Notes: generated from the sequence alone by a model not told the origin. A stretch of DNA of 49,957 nucleotides from Thioclava indica (GCF_000714545.1 NZ_AUNB01000022.1:1-49957), one strand, 5' to 3'; positions 27,358 through 35,922 are shown, numbered from the stretch's first letter. Made by a program: numbers and translations.

Positions 27358-28524
27358 GGCCGCGATCTCGGCGCGCGACTTGCGCGACCGCTCGGTTGCG
27401 GATTTTAGCTGGCCACAGGCGGCCATGATATCCTCGCCGCGCGGGGTGCGGATCGGGCTGGCGTAACCGGCCTTGTAGATGATGTCGGCAAAGCTCTCGA
27501 TGCGCTGATAGTCCGAGCGTTCATACGGCGCGCCGGGCCATTCGTTGAACGGGATCAGGTTGATCTTGGCGGGGATCCCCTTGATCAGCTTGACCAAGCG
27601 GTGCGCATCTTCGTCGCTGTCGTTAACCCCTTTGAGCATCACATATTCAAACGTGATCCGTTCGGAGTTGGACAGGCGGGGATATTCGCGCAGCGTATTC
27701 AGCAGCGTCTCGATGTTCCAACGCTTGTTGATCGGAACCAAGCGGTCGCGCACCTCGTCGGTGGTTGCATGGAAAGACACCGCCAGAAGGCAGCCGATTT
27801 CCTCGGCGGTTTTGGCAATCTCTGGCACCACACCTGACGTGGACAGCGTGATGCGACGGCGCGACAATGTCAGCCCCTCGTTATCCATCACGACCTGCAT
27901 CGCGTCGCGCACGTTCTCGAAATTATACAGCGGCTCGCCCATGCCCATCAGCACGACATTACTGATCAAACGCGTCTCGTTCTTGGGGGTATTTTGCTCG
28001 GGCCACTCCCCCAGATCATCGCGTGCGACCATCACCTGACCGACGATTTCGCCCGCCGTCAGATTGCGCACAAGCTTTTGCGTGCCCGTGTGACAGAACG
28101 AACAGGTCAGCGTGCAACCGACCTGACTGGAAATGCATAGGGTGCCGCGCGAGTCTTCGGGGATATAAACCGCCTCGACCTCATGCCCGCCCGCGATGCG
28201 CAGCAGATATTTGCGCGTCCCGTCATTCGAGACCTGTTTCGTGACGATCTCGGGCAGAGTGATTTCAAACTTTTCCGCCAACATCGCACGGTAATCTTTG
28301 GCGAGATTGGTCATCAAAGCAAAGTCGCGCACGCCCCAATGATATATCCATTGCCAGATCTGCCCCAGCCGCATTTTCGCCTGCTTTTCGGGCGTTCCCG
28401 CTTCGATCAATGCATCGCGCAATTGCGCACGCGTTAAGCCGACAAGATTGATCTTGCCGCCCTCGGGCAATTTGCGCGGGATGGTGTGCACGTCTTGCGT
28501 GATCGGTGCGTTGGGCTGGGTCAT
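27343..28524 (-). CDS. rlmN: Dual-specificity RNA methyltransferase RlmN
   Basis: Radical SAM enzyme methylating C2 of A2503 in 23S rRNA and A37 in some tRNAs. 393 residues, normal length. The CxxxCxxC iron-sulfur motif is C137, C141 and C144 in [29 protein letters not shown] and [14 protein letters not shown] are family signatures; the C-terminal part has [15 protein letters not shown], whose cysteine fits the second catalytic cysteine. AAGGA lies before the ATG at 28524. Confidence 0.97.
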   Translation of the reverse strand: MTQPNAPITQDVHTIPRKLPEGGKINLVGLTRAQLRDALIEAGTPEKQAKMRLGQIWQWIYHWGVRDFALMTNLAKDYRAMLAEKFEITLPEIVTKQVSNDGTRKYLLRIAGGHEVEAVYIPEDSRGTLCISSQVGCTLTCSFCHTGTQKLVRNLTAGEIVGQVMVARDDLGEWPEQNTPKNETRLISNVVLMGMGEPLYNFENVRDAMQVVMDNEGLTLSRRRITLSTSGVVPEIAKTAEEIGCLLAVSFHATTDEVRDRLVPINKRWNIETLLNTLREYPRLSNSERITFEYVMLKGVNDSDEDAHRLVKLIKGIPAKINLIPFNEWPGAPYERSDYQRIESFADIIYKAGYASPIRTPRGEDIMAACGQLKSATERSRKSRAEIAAEAGL

Positions 28525-28588
28525 GGCGCGTTTCCTTGAAATCAAGGGCCTCATATAGGGGATTCGTGCTCACGCGTGTAGCGGAAAT

Positions 28589-28623
28589 CAAAAAAATAAC
28601 GCCCCGACCAGCGGTCAGGGCGC
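28589..28623 (-). terminator. Terminator of the IalB-family gene
   Basis: Hairpin 28600-28622 (CGCCCCGACC / GGTCAGGGCG, one mismatch, loop AGC) followed on the minus strand by a T-rich tail (A-run 28590-28597). Ends the IalB-type transcript before rlmN. Confidence 0.8.
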
Positions 28624-28643
28624 ATCGAACCGTTTCGCAACGC

Positions 28644-29165
28644 TTACTTACAGCGCGTCGCGGCCTCGTCTGTTGCAGCGGTAAAGCCCATCAACGAGAA
28701 TGTATCTTTGGTCTGCGTGCCCCGGCCCGAACGACCGGTGAGTGTCACATCGCTACCCGCTTTAAGCGCGGCGATCACTTTGGCATCGTCAGCCGGCGAT
28801 CCGGCCCACGCGCCTTCGCCATCGGTGAAGAGCGTGAATTTATTTCCACCCACATCCAGCTCGACGGTCGAACCCGACGCGAAAGGATATCCGCCACGGA
28901 ACGAAATTTCGGGCGCTTTGCCGGGGCGATAGGTCACAAAAAGCAAGATGTCGCCACGGCGCACTTGCACGACTTTGCCCCCCTTGGTGTTAACCGTTTT
29001 CTTCGGCTTCGACACGCCCCAACACTCCTTGGGATTGTCGTCGACGAAGACACTCCAATCAGTCTCAGCCGCAACGCGGTTGGTGCTTTCCTGTGCAACC
29101 GCGCTATGCGTCACCCCAAACGTGAGCCCAATTACGGTCACGACCCGCAGACACATATTTTTCAT
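28644..29165 (-). CDS. Invasion-associated locus B (IalB) family protein
   Basis: A 173-residue exported protein: signal peptide MKNMCLRVVTVIGLTFGVTHSAVA with cleavage before QES, then WSVFVDDNPKECWGVSKPKK and the IalB-like ending DEAATRC with conserved cysteines. GGAGG sits 8 nt before the ATG at 29165. The Bartonella namesake promotes red-cell invasion, but the family is widespread in free-living alphaproteobacteria as periplasmic or outer-membrane proteins of unknown role, so no invasion function should be assumed. Divergent from the asparaginase gene. Confidence 0.87.
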   Translation of the reverse strand: MKNMCLRVVTVIGLTFGVTHSAVAQESTNRVAAETDWSVFVDDNPKECWGVSKPKKTVNTKGGKVVQVRRGDILLFVTYRPGKAPEISFRGGYPFASGSTVELDVGGNKFTLFTDGEGAWAGSPADDAKVIAALKAGSDVTLTGRSGRGTQTKDTFSLMGFTAATDEAATRCK

Positions 29166-29330
29166 GCTTACAGCCTCCAGCTGCCATTTGCCTCTACATC
29201 GCCCGGGCTGATCACCCTTTTCTTGCTGGCGGATGCGTTTTCCACTCGATAACACCTGTTTAACCGATAAATGCCTAGAGGGAAAACCCCTGGTTGGCGA
29301 GAAATCGCGCATAGGATGAGGAGTGTGAAG

Positions 29331-30320
29331 ATGACAGCGGCACCGATGATCGAATTTTGGCGCGGAGGGATGCTGGAATCCTTTCACTCGGGTCACGCTG
29401 TCGTCTTTGGGCCCGACGGTATCGAAGCGGCTTGGGGCGATCCGGAAGCCGTGATTTTCCCCCGCTCCTCTGTGAAAATGATCCAAGCCTTGCCCTTGGT
29501 CGAGAGCGGTGCGGCGGACGCTGCGGGGTTGAGCGAACGCCAACTGGCCTTCGCCTGCGCCAGCCATTCCGGCGCGGCTTTGCATCGCGATGCGGCGGCC
29601 GAGTGGCTGTCAGGTTTGGGTATGCACGAGGAAGACCTGCGCTGTGGCGTCCACATGCCCTGGGACGCCGAGGAAAAGACGCGGCTTGTCTGTTCGCATG
29701 AAGCGCCCTGTCAGCTGCATAACAATTGTTCAGGCAAGCATGTCGGGTTTCTCACGCTGAACCGGCATTTACGCGGCGGCTCGGAATATGTCGAGGTGAC
29801 GCATCCACTCCAGCAAACGATCAAAACGGTGTTTGAGGAAGTGACGGATGTGACCTCTCCCGGGTTCGGGATTGACGGTTGTTCCGCGCCAAATTTCGCA
29901 ACGACTGTGACCGGATTGGCACGCGCGATGCAGCTATTCGCAGCCGCCAACCCCGAGGGTTCAACACGAGAACGCGCCGCCGCCCGCCTGACCCAAGCGA
30001 TGGCGACCTTCCCTGAAATGGTTGCCAATGACGGGCGCGCCTGCACGGAATTGATGCGTGCAATGGGGGGCAAGGTGGCGGTGAAAACCGGTGCCGAAGC
30101 GGTGTATATTGCGATTCTACCCGAACAAAAGCGCGGCATCGCCCTCAAGATTGTGGATGGGGCGACGCGCGCCGCGGAAGCCGCAATTACGGCATTGCTG
30201 ATCCGGCAGGGCGTATTGGATCGCAATCATCCGACTGTAGAAACTTGGCTCACCGGCGCGCAGAAAAACTGGCGCGGGATCGTGACTGGGGAAATCCGAC
30301 TTGCGCCGGGATTTGGCTGA
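29331..30320 (+). CDS. Rhizobial-type L-asparaginase (asparaginase II family)
   Basis: A 329-residue enzyme of the ReAV-like asparaginase II family, unrelated to the AnsA/AnsB fold. The SxxK pair is S46-K49 in PRSSVKMIQ; a cysteine/lysine metal-site motif is C133-K136 in NNCSGKHVGFL, and a further cysteine C184 occurs in GCSAP. These match in spacing the reported ReAV residues (S48-K51, C135-K138, C189). It hydrolyses asparagine to aspartate and ammonia. GAGGAG precedes the ATG at 29331. Ends 3 bp from the convergent DUF1217 gene with no visible terminator. Confidence 0.92.
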   Translation: MTAAPMIEFWRGGMLESFHSGHAVVFGPDGIEAAWGDPEAVIFPRSSVKMIQALPLVESGAADAAGLSERQLAFACASHSGAALHRDAAAEWLSGLGMHEEDLRCGVHMPWDAEEKTRLVCSHEAPCQLHNNCSGKHVGFLTLNRHLRGGSEYVEVTHPLQQTIKTVFEEVTDVTSPGFGIDGCSAPNFATTVTGLARAMQLFAAANPEGSTRERAAARLTQAMATFPEMVANDGRACTELMRAMGGKVAVKTGAEAVYIAILPEQKRGIALKIVDGATRAAEAAITALLIRQGVLDRNHPTVETWLTGAQKNWRGIVTGEIRLAPGFG

Positions 30321-30323
30321 TTG

Positions 30324-31142
30324 CTAGAGCAGCAGCGACAGGCTCCCGCTTGAAGTGTTTTGCAGCAATGTTAGGGCCGCATCGCCTGAGCTGATTGAGC
30401 TGGTCGTGCTGAGTTGCGAGCGCAGCAAAAAGTCGCGCGTGAGCTTTTCAAGCTTGTCGGTATTGCTGAATTGTGCCGGATCGGTGGAGCCATAAAGCTG
30501 CTTGGATTTGGCTGAATACATGCGCACTTGCGCGTCTACATCCAGCGAACCAACACTACTTGGTAGGCCAAGCGCGGTTTGAAAAACGCTACTCATCGTC
30601 GACGACCCGATAATGGTGTACCATTTTGTTGTCTCGGAATTGGTTTTGGCTGCGAGTTCGGGCAAATCGCGCTGCAACGCCAACGCAAGACGCATGTCAT
30701 TGTCGCTATTCCCCACCGCAATTTCGAATTGCCGCGTTTCATATTGCGCCAAGATTTCGTCTGGGAAATCCGATAGCGTGGAGCGAGGGATAGTATAGTC
30801 GCCAAACCCGAAAGCTTGGGTCAACGCCAGATAGGTCTTGTCTGACAGCTTATTCGCAAGCGAGTCGGCATCGAGAGACCCTTCATCAAGAACTTTGCGA
30901 ATGAAGAATTTATTGTCGATATCATCGTCCAAACCGAACGCGCCCAGAGCAACTGTCAAGAGCCGGCGGTCGTCCACCAGCTCTTGCGCAGTCGTTATTG
31001 AGCCGATCTTTTCGCGAAAATAATCTTCGTTGCCCTGAATATCGCTTGAGGCGGAAAACGCTGTTTGTTGCTTCTCCATCGTACGATTGAGAAAACTCCA
31101 CCCGGCGAAGCCCGTGAACGGAACGATCGGCTGATAACTCAT
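30324..31142 (-). CDS. DUF1217 family flagellar-cluster protein
   Basis: A 272-residue soluble protein with no signal peptide and largely helical, acidic composition (ENDYF-like segments, SDKTYLALTQAFGFG, LALALQRDLPELA). I assign it to DUF1217, a family known from alphaproteobacterial flagellar clusters with no established function. It is the last gene of flaF-flbT-DUF1217, coupled to flbT by a 4-nt overlap, downstream of flagellin. The C-terminus is serine/threonine-rich (TTSSISSGD..., LQNTSSGSLSLLL), reminiscent of flagellar export substrates. Confidence 0.83.
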   Translation of the reverse strand: MSYQPIVPFTGFAGWSFLNRTMEKQQTAFSASSDIQGNEDYFREKIGSITTAQELVDDRRLLTVALGAFGLDDDIDNKFFIRKVLDEGSLDADSLANKLSDKTYLALTQAFGFGDYTIPRSTLSDFPDEILAQYETRQFEIAVGNSDNDMRLALALQRDLPELAAKTNSETTKWYTIIGSSTMSSVFQTALGLPSSVGSLDVDAQVRMYSAKSKQLYGSTDPAQFSNTDKLEKLTRDFLLRSQLSTTSSISSGDAALTLLQNTSSGSLSLLL

Positions 31143-31543
31143 TGTGGATGAGCGGCTAGAAGCCGCGCCTCCCGTGGCAAAAGACTGCGCAGGAATTTCA
31201 ACGCCTGATAGGTCTGCCCTTCCAGTACCGCGTGGCTGGCCGCGTTCAACTGCGCGCGACTGTCAAAATCGGTCAGCACGTGGCTTAACTGTTCGATGCC
31301 GCGCAGAAGCTGCATTTTGGCGTCCTCTGGCTCTGCGTCCCCCGATAACACGAGCTGCGCGATATAGCAGACGCGCCGCACCGGGGTATTCACCTCTTCA
31401 GGGTGGATCGCATCGCGCAGCCGCAGAATGTGCGCGTTGGGTGTCATGATCGCAAGCCGCGAGCGTCGCTCGCCATTTTCGATCACAGCGCCATTGATCA
31501 GCACCCGCTCTTTGGGAGCGAGTTTAAGTACGAGACCGCTCAT
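31139..31543 (-). CDS. flbT: Flagellar biosynthesis repressor FlbT
   Basis: A 134-residue protein matching FlbT: MSGLVLKLAPKERVLINGAVIENGERRSRLAIMTPNAHILRL. In Caulobacter FlbT binds the 5' untranslated region of flagellin mRNA and promotes its decay until the hook is finished; in other alphaproteobacteria it can also activate. Start and stop overlap its neighbours (flaF before, DUF1217 after) by 4 nt each, giving a tightly coupled three-gene unit. Confidence 0.95.
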   Translation of the reverse strand: MSGLVLKLAPKERVLINGAVIENGERRSRLAIMTPNAHILRLRDAIHPEEVNTPVRRVCYIAQLVLSGDAEPEDAKMQLLRGIEQLSHVLTDFDSRAQLNAASHAVLEGQTYQALKFLRSLLPREARLLAAHPQ

Positions 31544-31917
31544 GCCGCGCTCCCTTCTTGACGCAACCCGCGCATAATCGACGTGTTGATTTCGATCAAA
31601 ATATCAACGGAGGCATCCCCTGCCAGCACTTTACGGCTATGCGTCTGCGTGAATTTATTGAGATAAAACAAACGCGCGCGCAGATCATTGGGCAATTCGT
31701 TTTCAGGATCGGCAACATCGGATGCAAGCACCGTCCAGAGCTTACGGTTGTCATAAACCGCAGTTGCAAGGGCTGGAAATTGCGTCTTTCCTGCTTCGGC
31801 GGCTTGTTTCAGCCGCCTTGTGATACGCGCAAACACTTCGAATTCGGTGCCACGCGCGGTACGCGCGGGTTGTTCGGGGTTTGCATAGGCCGTTTTGGCC
31901 AAAGTTGTAGCGAACAC
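31540..31917 (-). CDS. flaF: Flagellin regulator FlaF
   Basis: A 125-residue FlaF protein (AYANPEQPARTARGTEFEVFARITRRL, LWTVLASDVADPENELPNDLRARLFYLNKFTQTHS, ASVDILIEINTSIMRGL). FlaF supports flagellin translation or secretion, acting opposite to FlbT in Caulobacter. It begins with GTG at 31917, preceded by AGGAAGG at 7 nt. It lies 86 bp after the flagellin stop with a GC-rich palindrome between, so it may be expressed partly by read-through from flagellin. Confidence 0.94.
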   Translation of the reverse strand: MFATTLAKTAYANPEQPARTARGTEFEVFARITRRLKQAAEAGKTQFPALATAVYDNRKLWTVLASDVADPENELPNDLRARLFYLNKFTQTHSRKVLAGDASVDILIEINTSIMRGLRQEGSAA

Positions 31918-31968
31918 GGGAAATCCTTCCTGTGACTGAAGCCATCAGATCGCGGCTTTGCCGCGGCG

Positions 31969-31994
31969 AAAGGGGGCGCCGAATTCGGCGCCCC
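31969..31994 (-). terminator. Palindromic hairpin between flagellin and flaF
   Basis: Perfect 22-bp palindrome at 31973-31994 (GGGGCGCCGAA / TTCGGCGCCCC). On the minus strand only three T residues follow, so it may be a partial terminator after flagellin, lowering flaF-flbT expression relative to flagellin. On the plus strand it is followed by TTTTTT. A second short inverted repeat lies at 31951-31965 (CGCGGC/GCCGCG). Confidence 0.55.
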
Positions 31995-32003
31995 GATTTT
32001 TTA

Positions 32004-32831
32004 TTAACGGAACAGCGACAGGATGTTCTGCGGTTGCTGGTTGGCAATTGACAGCGCCTGAATACCCAACTGCTGCTGGGTTTGAAGCGCTTGCAAACGT
32101 GCCGACGCCTCTTCCATATCGGCATCAACGAGCGAGCCGATACCGCTCGTCATCGCATCCGTTATCTTGCCCACAAAGGTGCTCTGGTTGTTCAGACGGG
32201 CAGCCGAAGCGCCCAAGGCAGCTGCACCATCCACAGCCGTCTGAATGTGAGTCTCAATCGCCGCAAGCGACGTGTTCGCAGCAGTCGCATCGGACACGTC
32301 GATGTTGGACAGGTCAAGATTCGCTTCGAAGTCAACCGATGCGACAGCGATGAACTTTGCGCTCACACTATTGTCGGCAGCACGATCAAGTGATGAGAGA
32401 ACGTTGATACCTGCCGTTCCCTCCGTGTTCAGAAGGTTGGATCCGTTGAATTGCGAACCGCTAATGATTGATGTGACCTGACTCGTAAGCTGAGTCACCT
32501 CAGCCGTGAGTTTAGTGTGGTCAACATTCGTCCCCGTAGCCGATACGATTTTCTCCTTAACTTGCTGAAGAAGATCAGTGATCTGCTCTGCGCCGTCCAC
32601 TGCAACGGCCACCGTCGATTCACCCAGTGCCAACGAATCCGAAATGGCATTGAAACCGCCGACATCCGATTCCATCACCTTAGAGATGGCCCAGATGGCC
32701 GCGTTGTCTTTTGCCCCGGCGATCGATTTGCCGGTCGAGATTTCCGACTGTGTGCCCGCCAGATTAGAGTTGATGCCTTTGAGAGTTTGCAGGGCAACCA
32801 TGGCACTGCTGTTCGTCAGAATGCTGGACAT
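32004..32831 (-). CDS. Flagellin
   Basis: A 275-residue short flagellin of the alphaproteobacterial type. The N-terminal D0/D1 region (NSSAMVALQTLKGINSNLAGTQ, STGKSIAGAKDNAAIW) and C-terminal region (EEASARLQALQTQQQLGIQALSIANQQPQNILSLF) are conserved; the central D2/D3 surface domains are nearly absent. It builds the filament after export through the flagellar type III system. A GGA sits 7 nt before the ATG at 32831, next to a small leader hairpin. Likely regulated by FlbT/FlaF encoded just downstream and, by inference, by CtrA. Confidence 0.96.
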   Translation of the reverse strand: MSSILTNSSAMVALQTLKGINSNLAGTQSEISTGKSIAGAKDNAAIWAISKVMESDVGGFNAISDSLALGESTVAVAVDGAEQITDLLQQVKEKIVSATGTNVDHTKLTAEVTQLTSQVTSIISGSQFNGSNLLNTEGTAGINVLSSLDRAADNSVSAKFIAVASVDFEANLDLSNIDVSDATAANTSLAAIETHIQTAVDGAAALGASAARLNNQSTFVGKITDAMTSGIGSLVDADMEEASARLQALQTQQQLGIQALSIANQQPQNILSLFR

Positions 32832-32849
32832 ATCATATTCCTAAATTTT

Positions 32850-32864
32850 TGGCGCTTTACGCCA
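32850..32864 (-). promoter_or_regulatory. Flagellin mRNA leader hairpin
   Basis: On the minus strand TGGCG-TAAAG-CGCCA forms a 5-bp stem with a 5-nt loop, about 18 nt upstream of the start codon and just before the purine-rich ribosome-binding site. Its place fits a site for FlbT, which binds flagellin leaders in Caulobacter. The structure is seen; FlbT binding is inference. Confidence 0.45.
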
Positions 32865-32975
32865 GATTTTCCAAACCGTCTTTGAAACGGCGCTCATGTC
32901 ATTCTGACCTTTGCGCAGCGATTTATCGCGACGCGCCATCACATGTGATGCAGGGACTAGATTGCACAACTTCCC

Positions 32976-32990
32976 CTAATGAATTGTTAA
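32976..32990 (-). promoter_or_regulatory. CtrA-like site upstream of flagellin
   Basis: On the minus strand TTAA-N7-TTAG, one mismatch from the CtrA consensus TTAA-N7-TTAA, about 145 bp upstream of the flagellin start. CtrA controls motility genes in Rhodobacterales. Overlaps the foot of the hairpin at 32987-33014. Confidence 0.35.
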
Positions 32991-33014
32991 GGCCGGCGCT
33001 GTGGCCGGCCTTAA
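32987..33014 (-). terminator. Hairpin after the FlgN-like gene
   Basis: Perfect 10-bp stem TTAAGGCCGG / CCGGCCTTAA with an 8-nt loop, 32 nt past the stop at 33046. T-run on the minus strand is weak, so terminator strength is uncertain. Confidence 0.55.
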
Positions 33015-33045
33015 ATCGATAGAATTTTCGTTAATGATTAATGGC

Positions 33046-33390
33046 TTATACACGATGCTCTAGCGAGCCATCGCCGCGCCGGATCGGTTTCATCTTTCCG
33101 GATTTATCATAAGCATTGAACCCTTTGGAGGCGCTTAGAATGGCTTTCAAACGCCGCTGCGCTGCGCGCACGCCCTGTAATGCGGCCCCCAGCAGGCGAT
33201 GATTTTCGGCAGCGATGCCCTTTAACTCCGCAAGACGAGTCGGGTCAGACCCAGCCAACTCCGCGATCAAAATTTCCTTACGATTCGCCATCTCTATTAG
33301 GGTCGAAAAATCGCCCGCACGAATCGTATCTCTCTCAAGACGCAGCAAATCGATCAGCTCCGCCGTCTTGTCACTTTCAGTTTCGTACAT
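33046..33390 (-). CDS. FlgN-like flagellar chaperone (putative)
   Basis: A 114-residue helical protein (MYETESDKTAELIDLLRLERDTIRAGDF, EILIAEL, ENHRLLGAALQGVRAAQRRL), consistent in size and helical make-up with FlgN, the chaperone for hook-junction proteins FlgK/FlgL. Sequence evidence alone is moderate; the flagellar context raises it. The ATG at 33390 has AGAGG 6 nt upstream, better than the ATG at 33396. It overlaps the FlgJ-like gene by 14 nt. Confidence 0.65.
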   Translation of the reverse strand: MYETESDKTAELIDLLRLERDTIRAGDFSTLIEMANRKEILIAELAGSDPTRLAELKGIAAENHRLLGAALQGVRAAQRRLKAILSASKGFNAYDKSGKMKPIRRGDGSLEHRV

Positions 33391-33676
33391 TTTCATCCTC
33401 TCGCGCTTTCATCGCCTCAAAAATTGTTTCCGCCAAACCGATTCCACCTGCCTCGGCCATAAGTTGCGACTGCTCCTGACGCAGGAATGAGGCAAATTGC
33501 TCTTCGCCCACGCCCCCGCTGAACGCGCCCTCCATCTCTCCAAGACCGGCGTGTTTCAGCATCTCGGCCAGAAAATTCGCCTCAAGTTTGGTCGCAGCCG
33601 CGCGCATCGCCTCCTCGTGTTTTGTCTGAGAGAGCTGTGGCGCACCACTGAGTGGGATCGACGGTGTCGGGGTCAT
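33377..33676 (-). CDS. Rod-binding protein, FlgJ N-terminal type
   Basis: A 99-residue protein with the FlgJ N-terminal/Chel rod-binding features: AAATKLEANFLAEMLKHAG, GGVGEEQFASFLRQEQSQLMAEAGGIGLAETIF. It lacks the muramidase domain of enterobacterial FlgJ, as usual in alphaproteobacteria, and would cap the growing flagellar rod. GGAG is 8 nt upstream of the ATG at 33676; an earlier ATG at 33688 is possible. Divergent from fliK across 110 bp. Confidence 0.85.
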   Translation of the reverse strand: MTPTPSIPLSGAPQLSQTKHEEAMRAAATKLEANFLAEMLKHAGLGEMEGAFSGGVGEEQFASFLRQEQSQLMAEAGGIGLAETIFEAMKAREDENVRN

Positions 33677-33786
33677 GGATTGCTCCAATTGATGCGAATT
33701 TTTTTGAATGTGCCATGTCGGGGTAAAGAATCAGTAACTCTCTGCTGACATGTTGAGATAGCCGCAGACAGAAAGTCGTGAGGATC

Positions 33787-35913
33787 ATGATTCCAATTGC
33801 CACCAAAGACATGCTGACAGTGAAAGCCGCGCCGTCGAATCGAGATGTCAGCGTGGCATTGACGCAAACGGCCTCGCCCGAAATGCATTTCTCTCTCGAG
33901 TTTGAACTGAGAGGATCAACGCCAGGCGGGCGGCAAGGTCAGTCGGCAAACGCGGTGGAACACCATGCGGCTGGCACGGCCAGTGACATTGGGGGTGCGC
34001 TCAATTCTACAGAGCAACGCATTCACGCATTTGCTCAGGCATCGAATTCAACTTCCGCAGAGGAAAGCGATCTGTCGTCCCAAGATTGGGACTCCTTCAC
34101 GGGCAAGCTAAGTTCCGACGATACGTCATTGCAGGATCCAGCCGCCCAGATGCCGCTAGAGCATACATTGTCCAACCTTGCACCGCATACTGGCGAGGGT
34201 GACGTAGCAGACGCCACGCAAACGCAATCGCTACGTCAGATGCCACCACACGATCCGGCTCAAACGACCTTCCCGCTTACCAACGTGGAAACGTCCACGT
34301 CTCACCCAAGCCCCCCTGCAATAATGCTAGCGCGTGCGGCAGTACCGTTCGAAACAGCATATTCCTCAATATCCACCGCGAGCGCATGGCCTGCTGAAGG
34401 TAGAACGACACACAATAACGAGGCTACCGGGCAGCAAGGCGCGCTAGAGACGGCTCATCCAGCCATTCAACAGTCGGGGAAAGCGATCACGTCGCTCGAC
34501 CCGGAACAAACTGTCGGGCGCCAGCGGCAGCAGACGGCGGTGGGTGACCTCTTAGAGGCTCAAGCCGTAGGAACCAAACCCGAATCGACGACAAACGGGG
34601 GAGCGGTTACGCAAACACCGCTGAATACGATGCCCAATCACGCCGACAGCTCGACTCTCGGAAATGGCGCTGCCTCTGAGGCGCGGCTTGAGCAGAGCGT
34701 TTCACAGAAGCAGCTTTTATCGGGTGATCTTACGTCAGCCATTCAGAACCTACCCTCTAATAGCCTTGGCTTGCCGGGTGATCGGATGGTCGTGGCGGCG
34801 GAGCAACCGCCTATCGCCAATTTAACGCCGCCGGCCGCTGCCACCCTTAGCACGCAAACGCCGAAAGCCGAGCAACGCACCGCATCCTTGCCGCATGACA
34901 CGCGCCACGTCATCGCTCACGCCGCGACGATCCAGCCTAATTCGGACGGGTCAAATGTGAACGCGGCTCAGGCACTTGGCGCGCACATACTGACGAGCCA
35001 GACCGATCACGGCACAACCACACAACCTGCGCCACAGCAGGGTGCCACGCCGCAATCTGATTCTGCGCCCCAGAGCGGGCTGACGAGCACACCAGTTCAG
35101 GTGAGCGCCATACGCAAAGTTGAAAGCGGGCCGATGAATGCGGTGTTTCTTGGATCACAATCGGGGCCAGAATCCGGCGACACCTCGATGCTTGAACCTA
35201 CCCTGTCTCGTGATTTCTCTACGGCTGGTGAAACGCGTTCAGACGCACGGCTAGATCGACTTGCCACGTCATCTCCGCAGGCTTCTGGTTCGGATTTTCA
35301 GATGAGTACGACGGCCCCGCAAGCGGCGAGCACAATGCTATACAGCAATCCGCAAGCAGCCCTGAATCTCGCGGCGCGCATTCAAAATGACGAGGCTGGA
35401 TTTGATCCGGGAGATGACATTTCCACCGATGCCGCAGTCGCGGCCCATGCCAGCACAGCAGCGCGTAGCGAGGCGCTGGGAAACATCGGTTCGACCGCCG
35501 CCACCATCGCCCAATCCGTCAGTCGTCAAATTGCGACTACAGTCGTTCAGATGGCCGATCAACCCGTAGAGATCGCGCTGTCTCCCGAAGAGTTGGGTAA
35601 GGTTCGTCTGGTTTTGCATGCATCAGAACACGGCATGGTCGTGACGGTGCAGGCTGAGCGACCCGAGACGCTTGATCTCATGCGGCGCAATATCGGTATG
35701 CTGGCAACCGACATGCGCGATCTGGGCTATAGCGAGCTGAGTTTCAGCTTCAGCGATCACCCCCAACAGCATTCCGGTCAGGCCGGATCAGACACCACGG
35801 CGCAGAGTCTCAATAGGGACGGACATCGCAACCTCGAGACCGCCGCACCCATTCTCACCCCGCCAAAGACCCCGCATGACGCAAATGCCTCCGGGCTTGA
35901 TCTGCGCATCTAG
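33787..35913 (+). CDS. fliK: Flagellar hook-length control protein FliK
   Basis: About 708 residues. The first 550 or so are low-complexity, rich in Ser, Thr, Gln, Ala and Pro, as in the ruler part of FliK. The C-terminal hook-length domain is well conserved: QPVEIALSPEELGKVRLVL, HGMVVTVQAERPETLDLMRRN, MLATDMRDLGYSELSFSFSD. FliK measures hook length and switches the export gate to late substrates. Base and codon use in the N-terminal part look less GC-rich than nearby housekeeping genes. The start could be the GTG at 33778. It is followed after 9 bp by flgD. Confidence 0.92.
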   Translation: MIPIATKDMLTVKAAPSNRDVSVALTQTASPEMHFSLEFELRGSTPGGRQGQSANAVEHHAAGTASDIGGALNSTEQRIHAFAQASNSTSAEESDLSSQDWDSFTGKLSSDDTSLQDPAAQMPLEHTLSNLAPHTGEGDVADATQTQSLRQMPPHDPAQTTFPLTNVETSTSHPSPPAIMLARAAVPFETAYSSISTASAWPAEGRTTHNNEATGQQGALETAHPAIQQSGKAITSLDPEQTVGRQRQQTAVGDLLEAQAVGTKPESTTNGGAVTQTPLNTMPNHADSSTLGNGAASEARLEQSVSQKQLLSGDLTSAIQNLPSNSLGLPGDRMVVAAEQPPIANLTPPAAATLSTQTPKAEQRTASLPHDTRHVIAHAATIQPNSDGSNVNAAQALGAHILTSQTDHGTTTQPAPQQGATPQSDSAPQSGLTSTPVQVSAIRKVESGPMNAVFLGSQSGPESGDTSMLEPTLSRDFSTAGETRSDARLDRLATSSPQASGSDFQMSTTAPQAASTMLYSNPQAALNLAARIQNDEAGFDPGDDISTDAAVAAHASTAARSEALGNIGSTAATIAQSVSRQIATTVVQMADQPVEIALSPEELGKVRLVLHASEHGMVVTVQAERPETLDLMRRNIGMLATDMRDLGYSELSFSFSDHPQQHSGQAGSDTTAQSLNRDGHRNLETAAPILTPPKTPHDANASGLDLRI

Positions 35914-35922
35914 GAGACCGCT

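Noticed and set aside
33720-33755. Sigma-28-like promoter ahead of fliK (TAAAG ... GCTGACAT)
   Set aside because: Only 5 of 8 bases match the -10 part and the spacer is one base too long.
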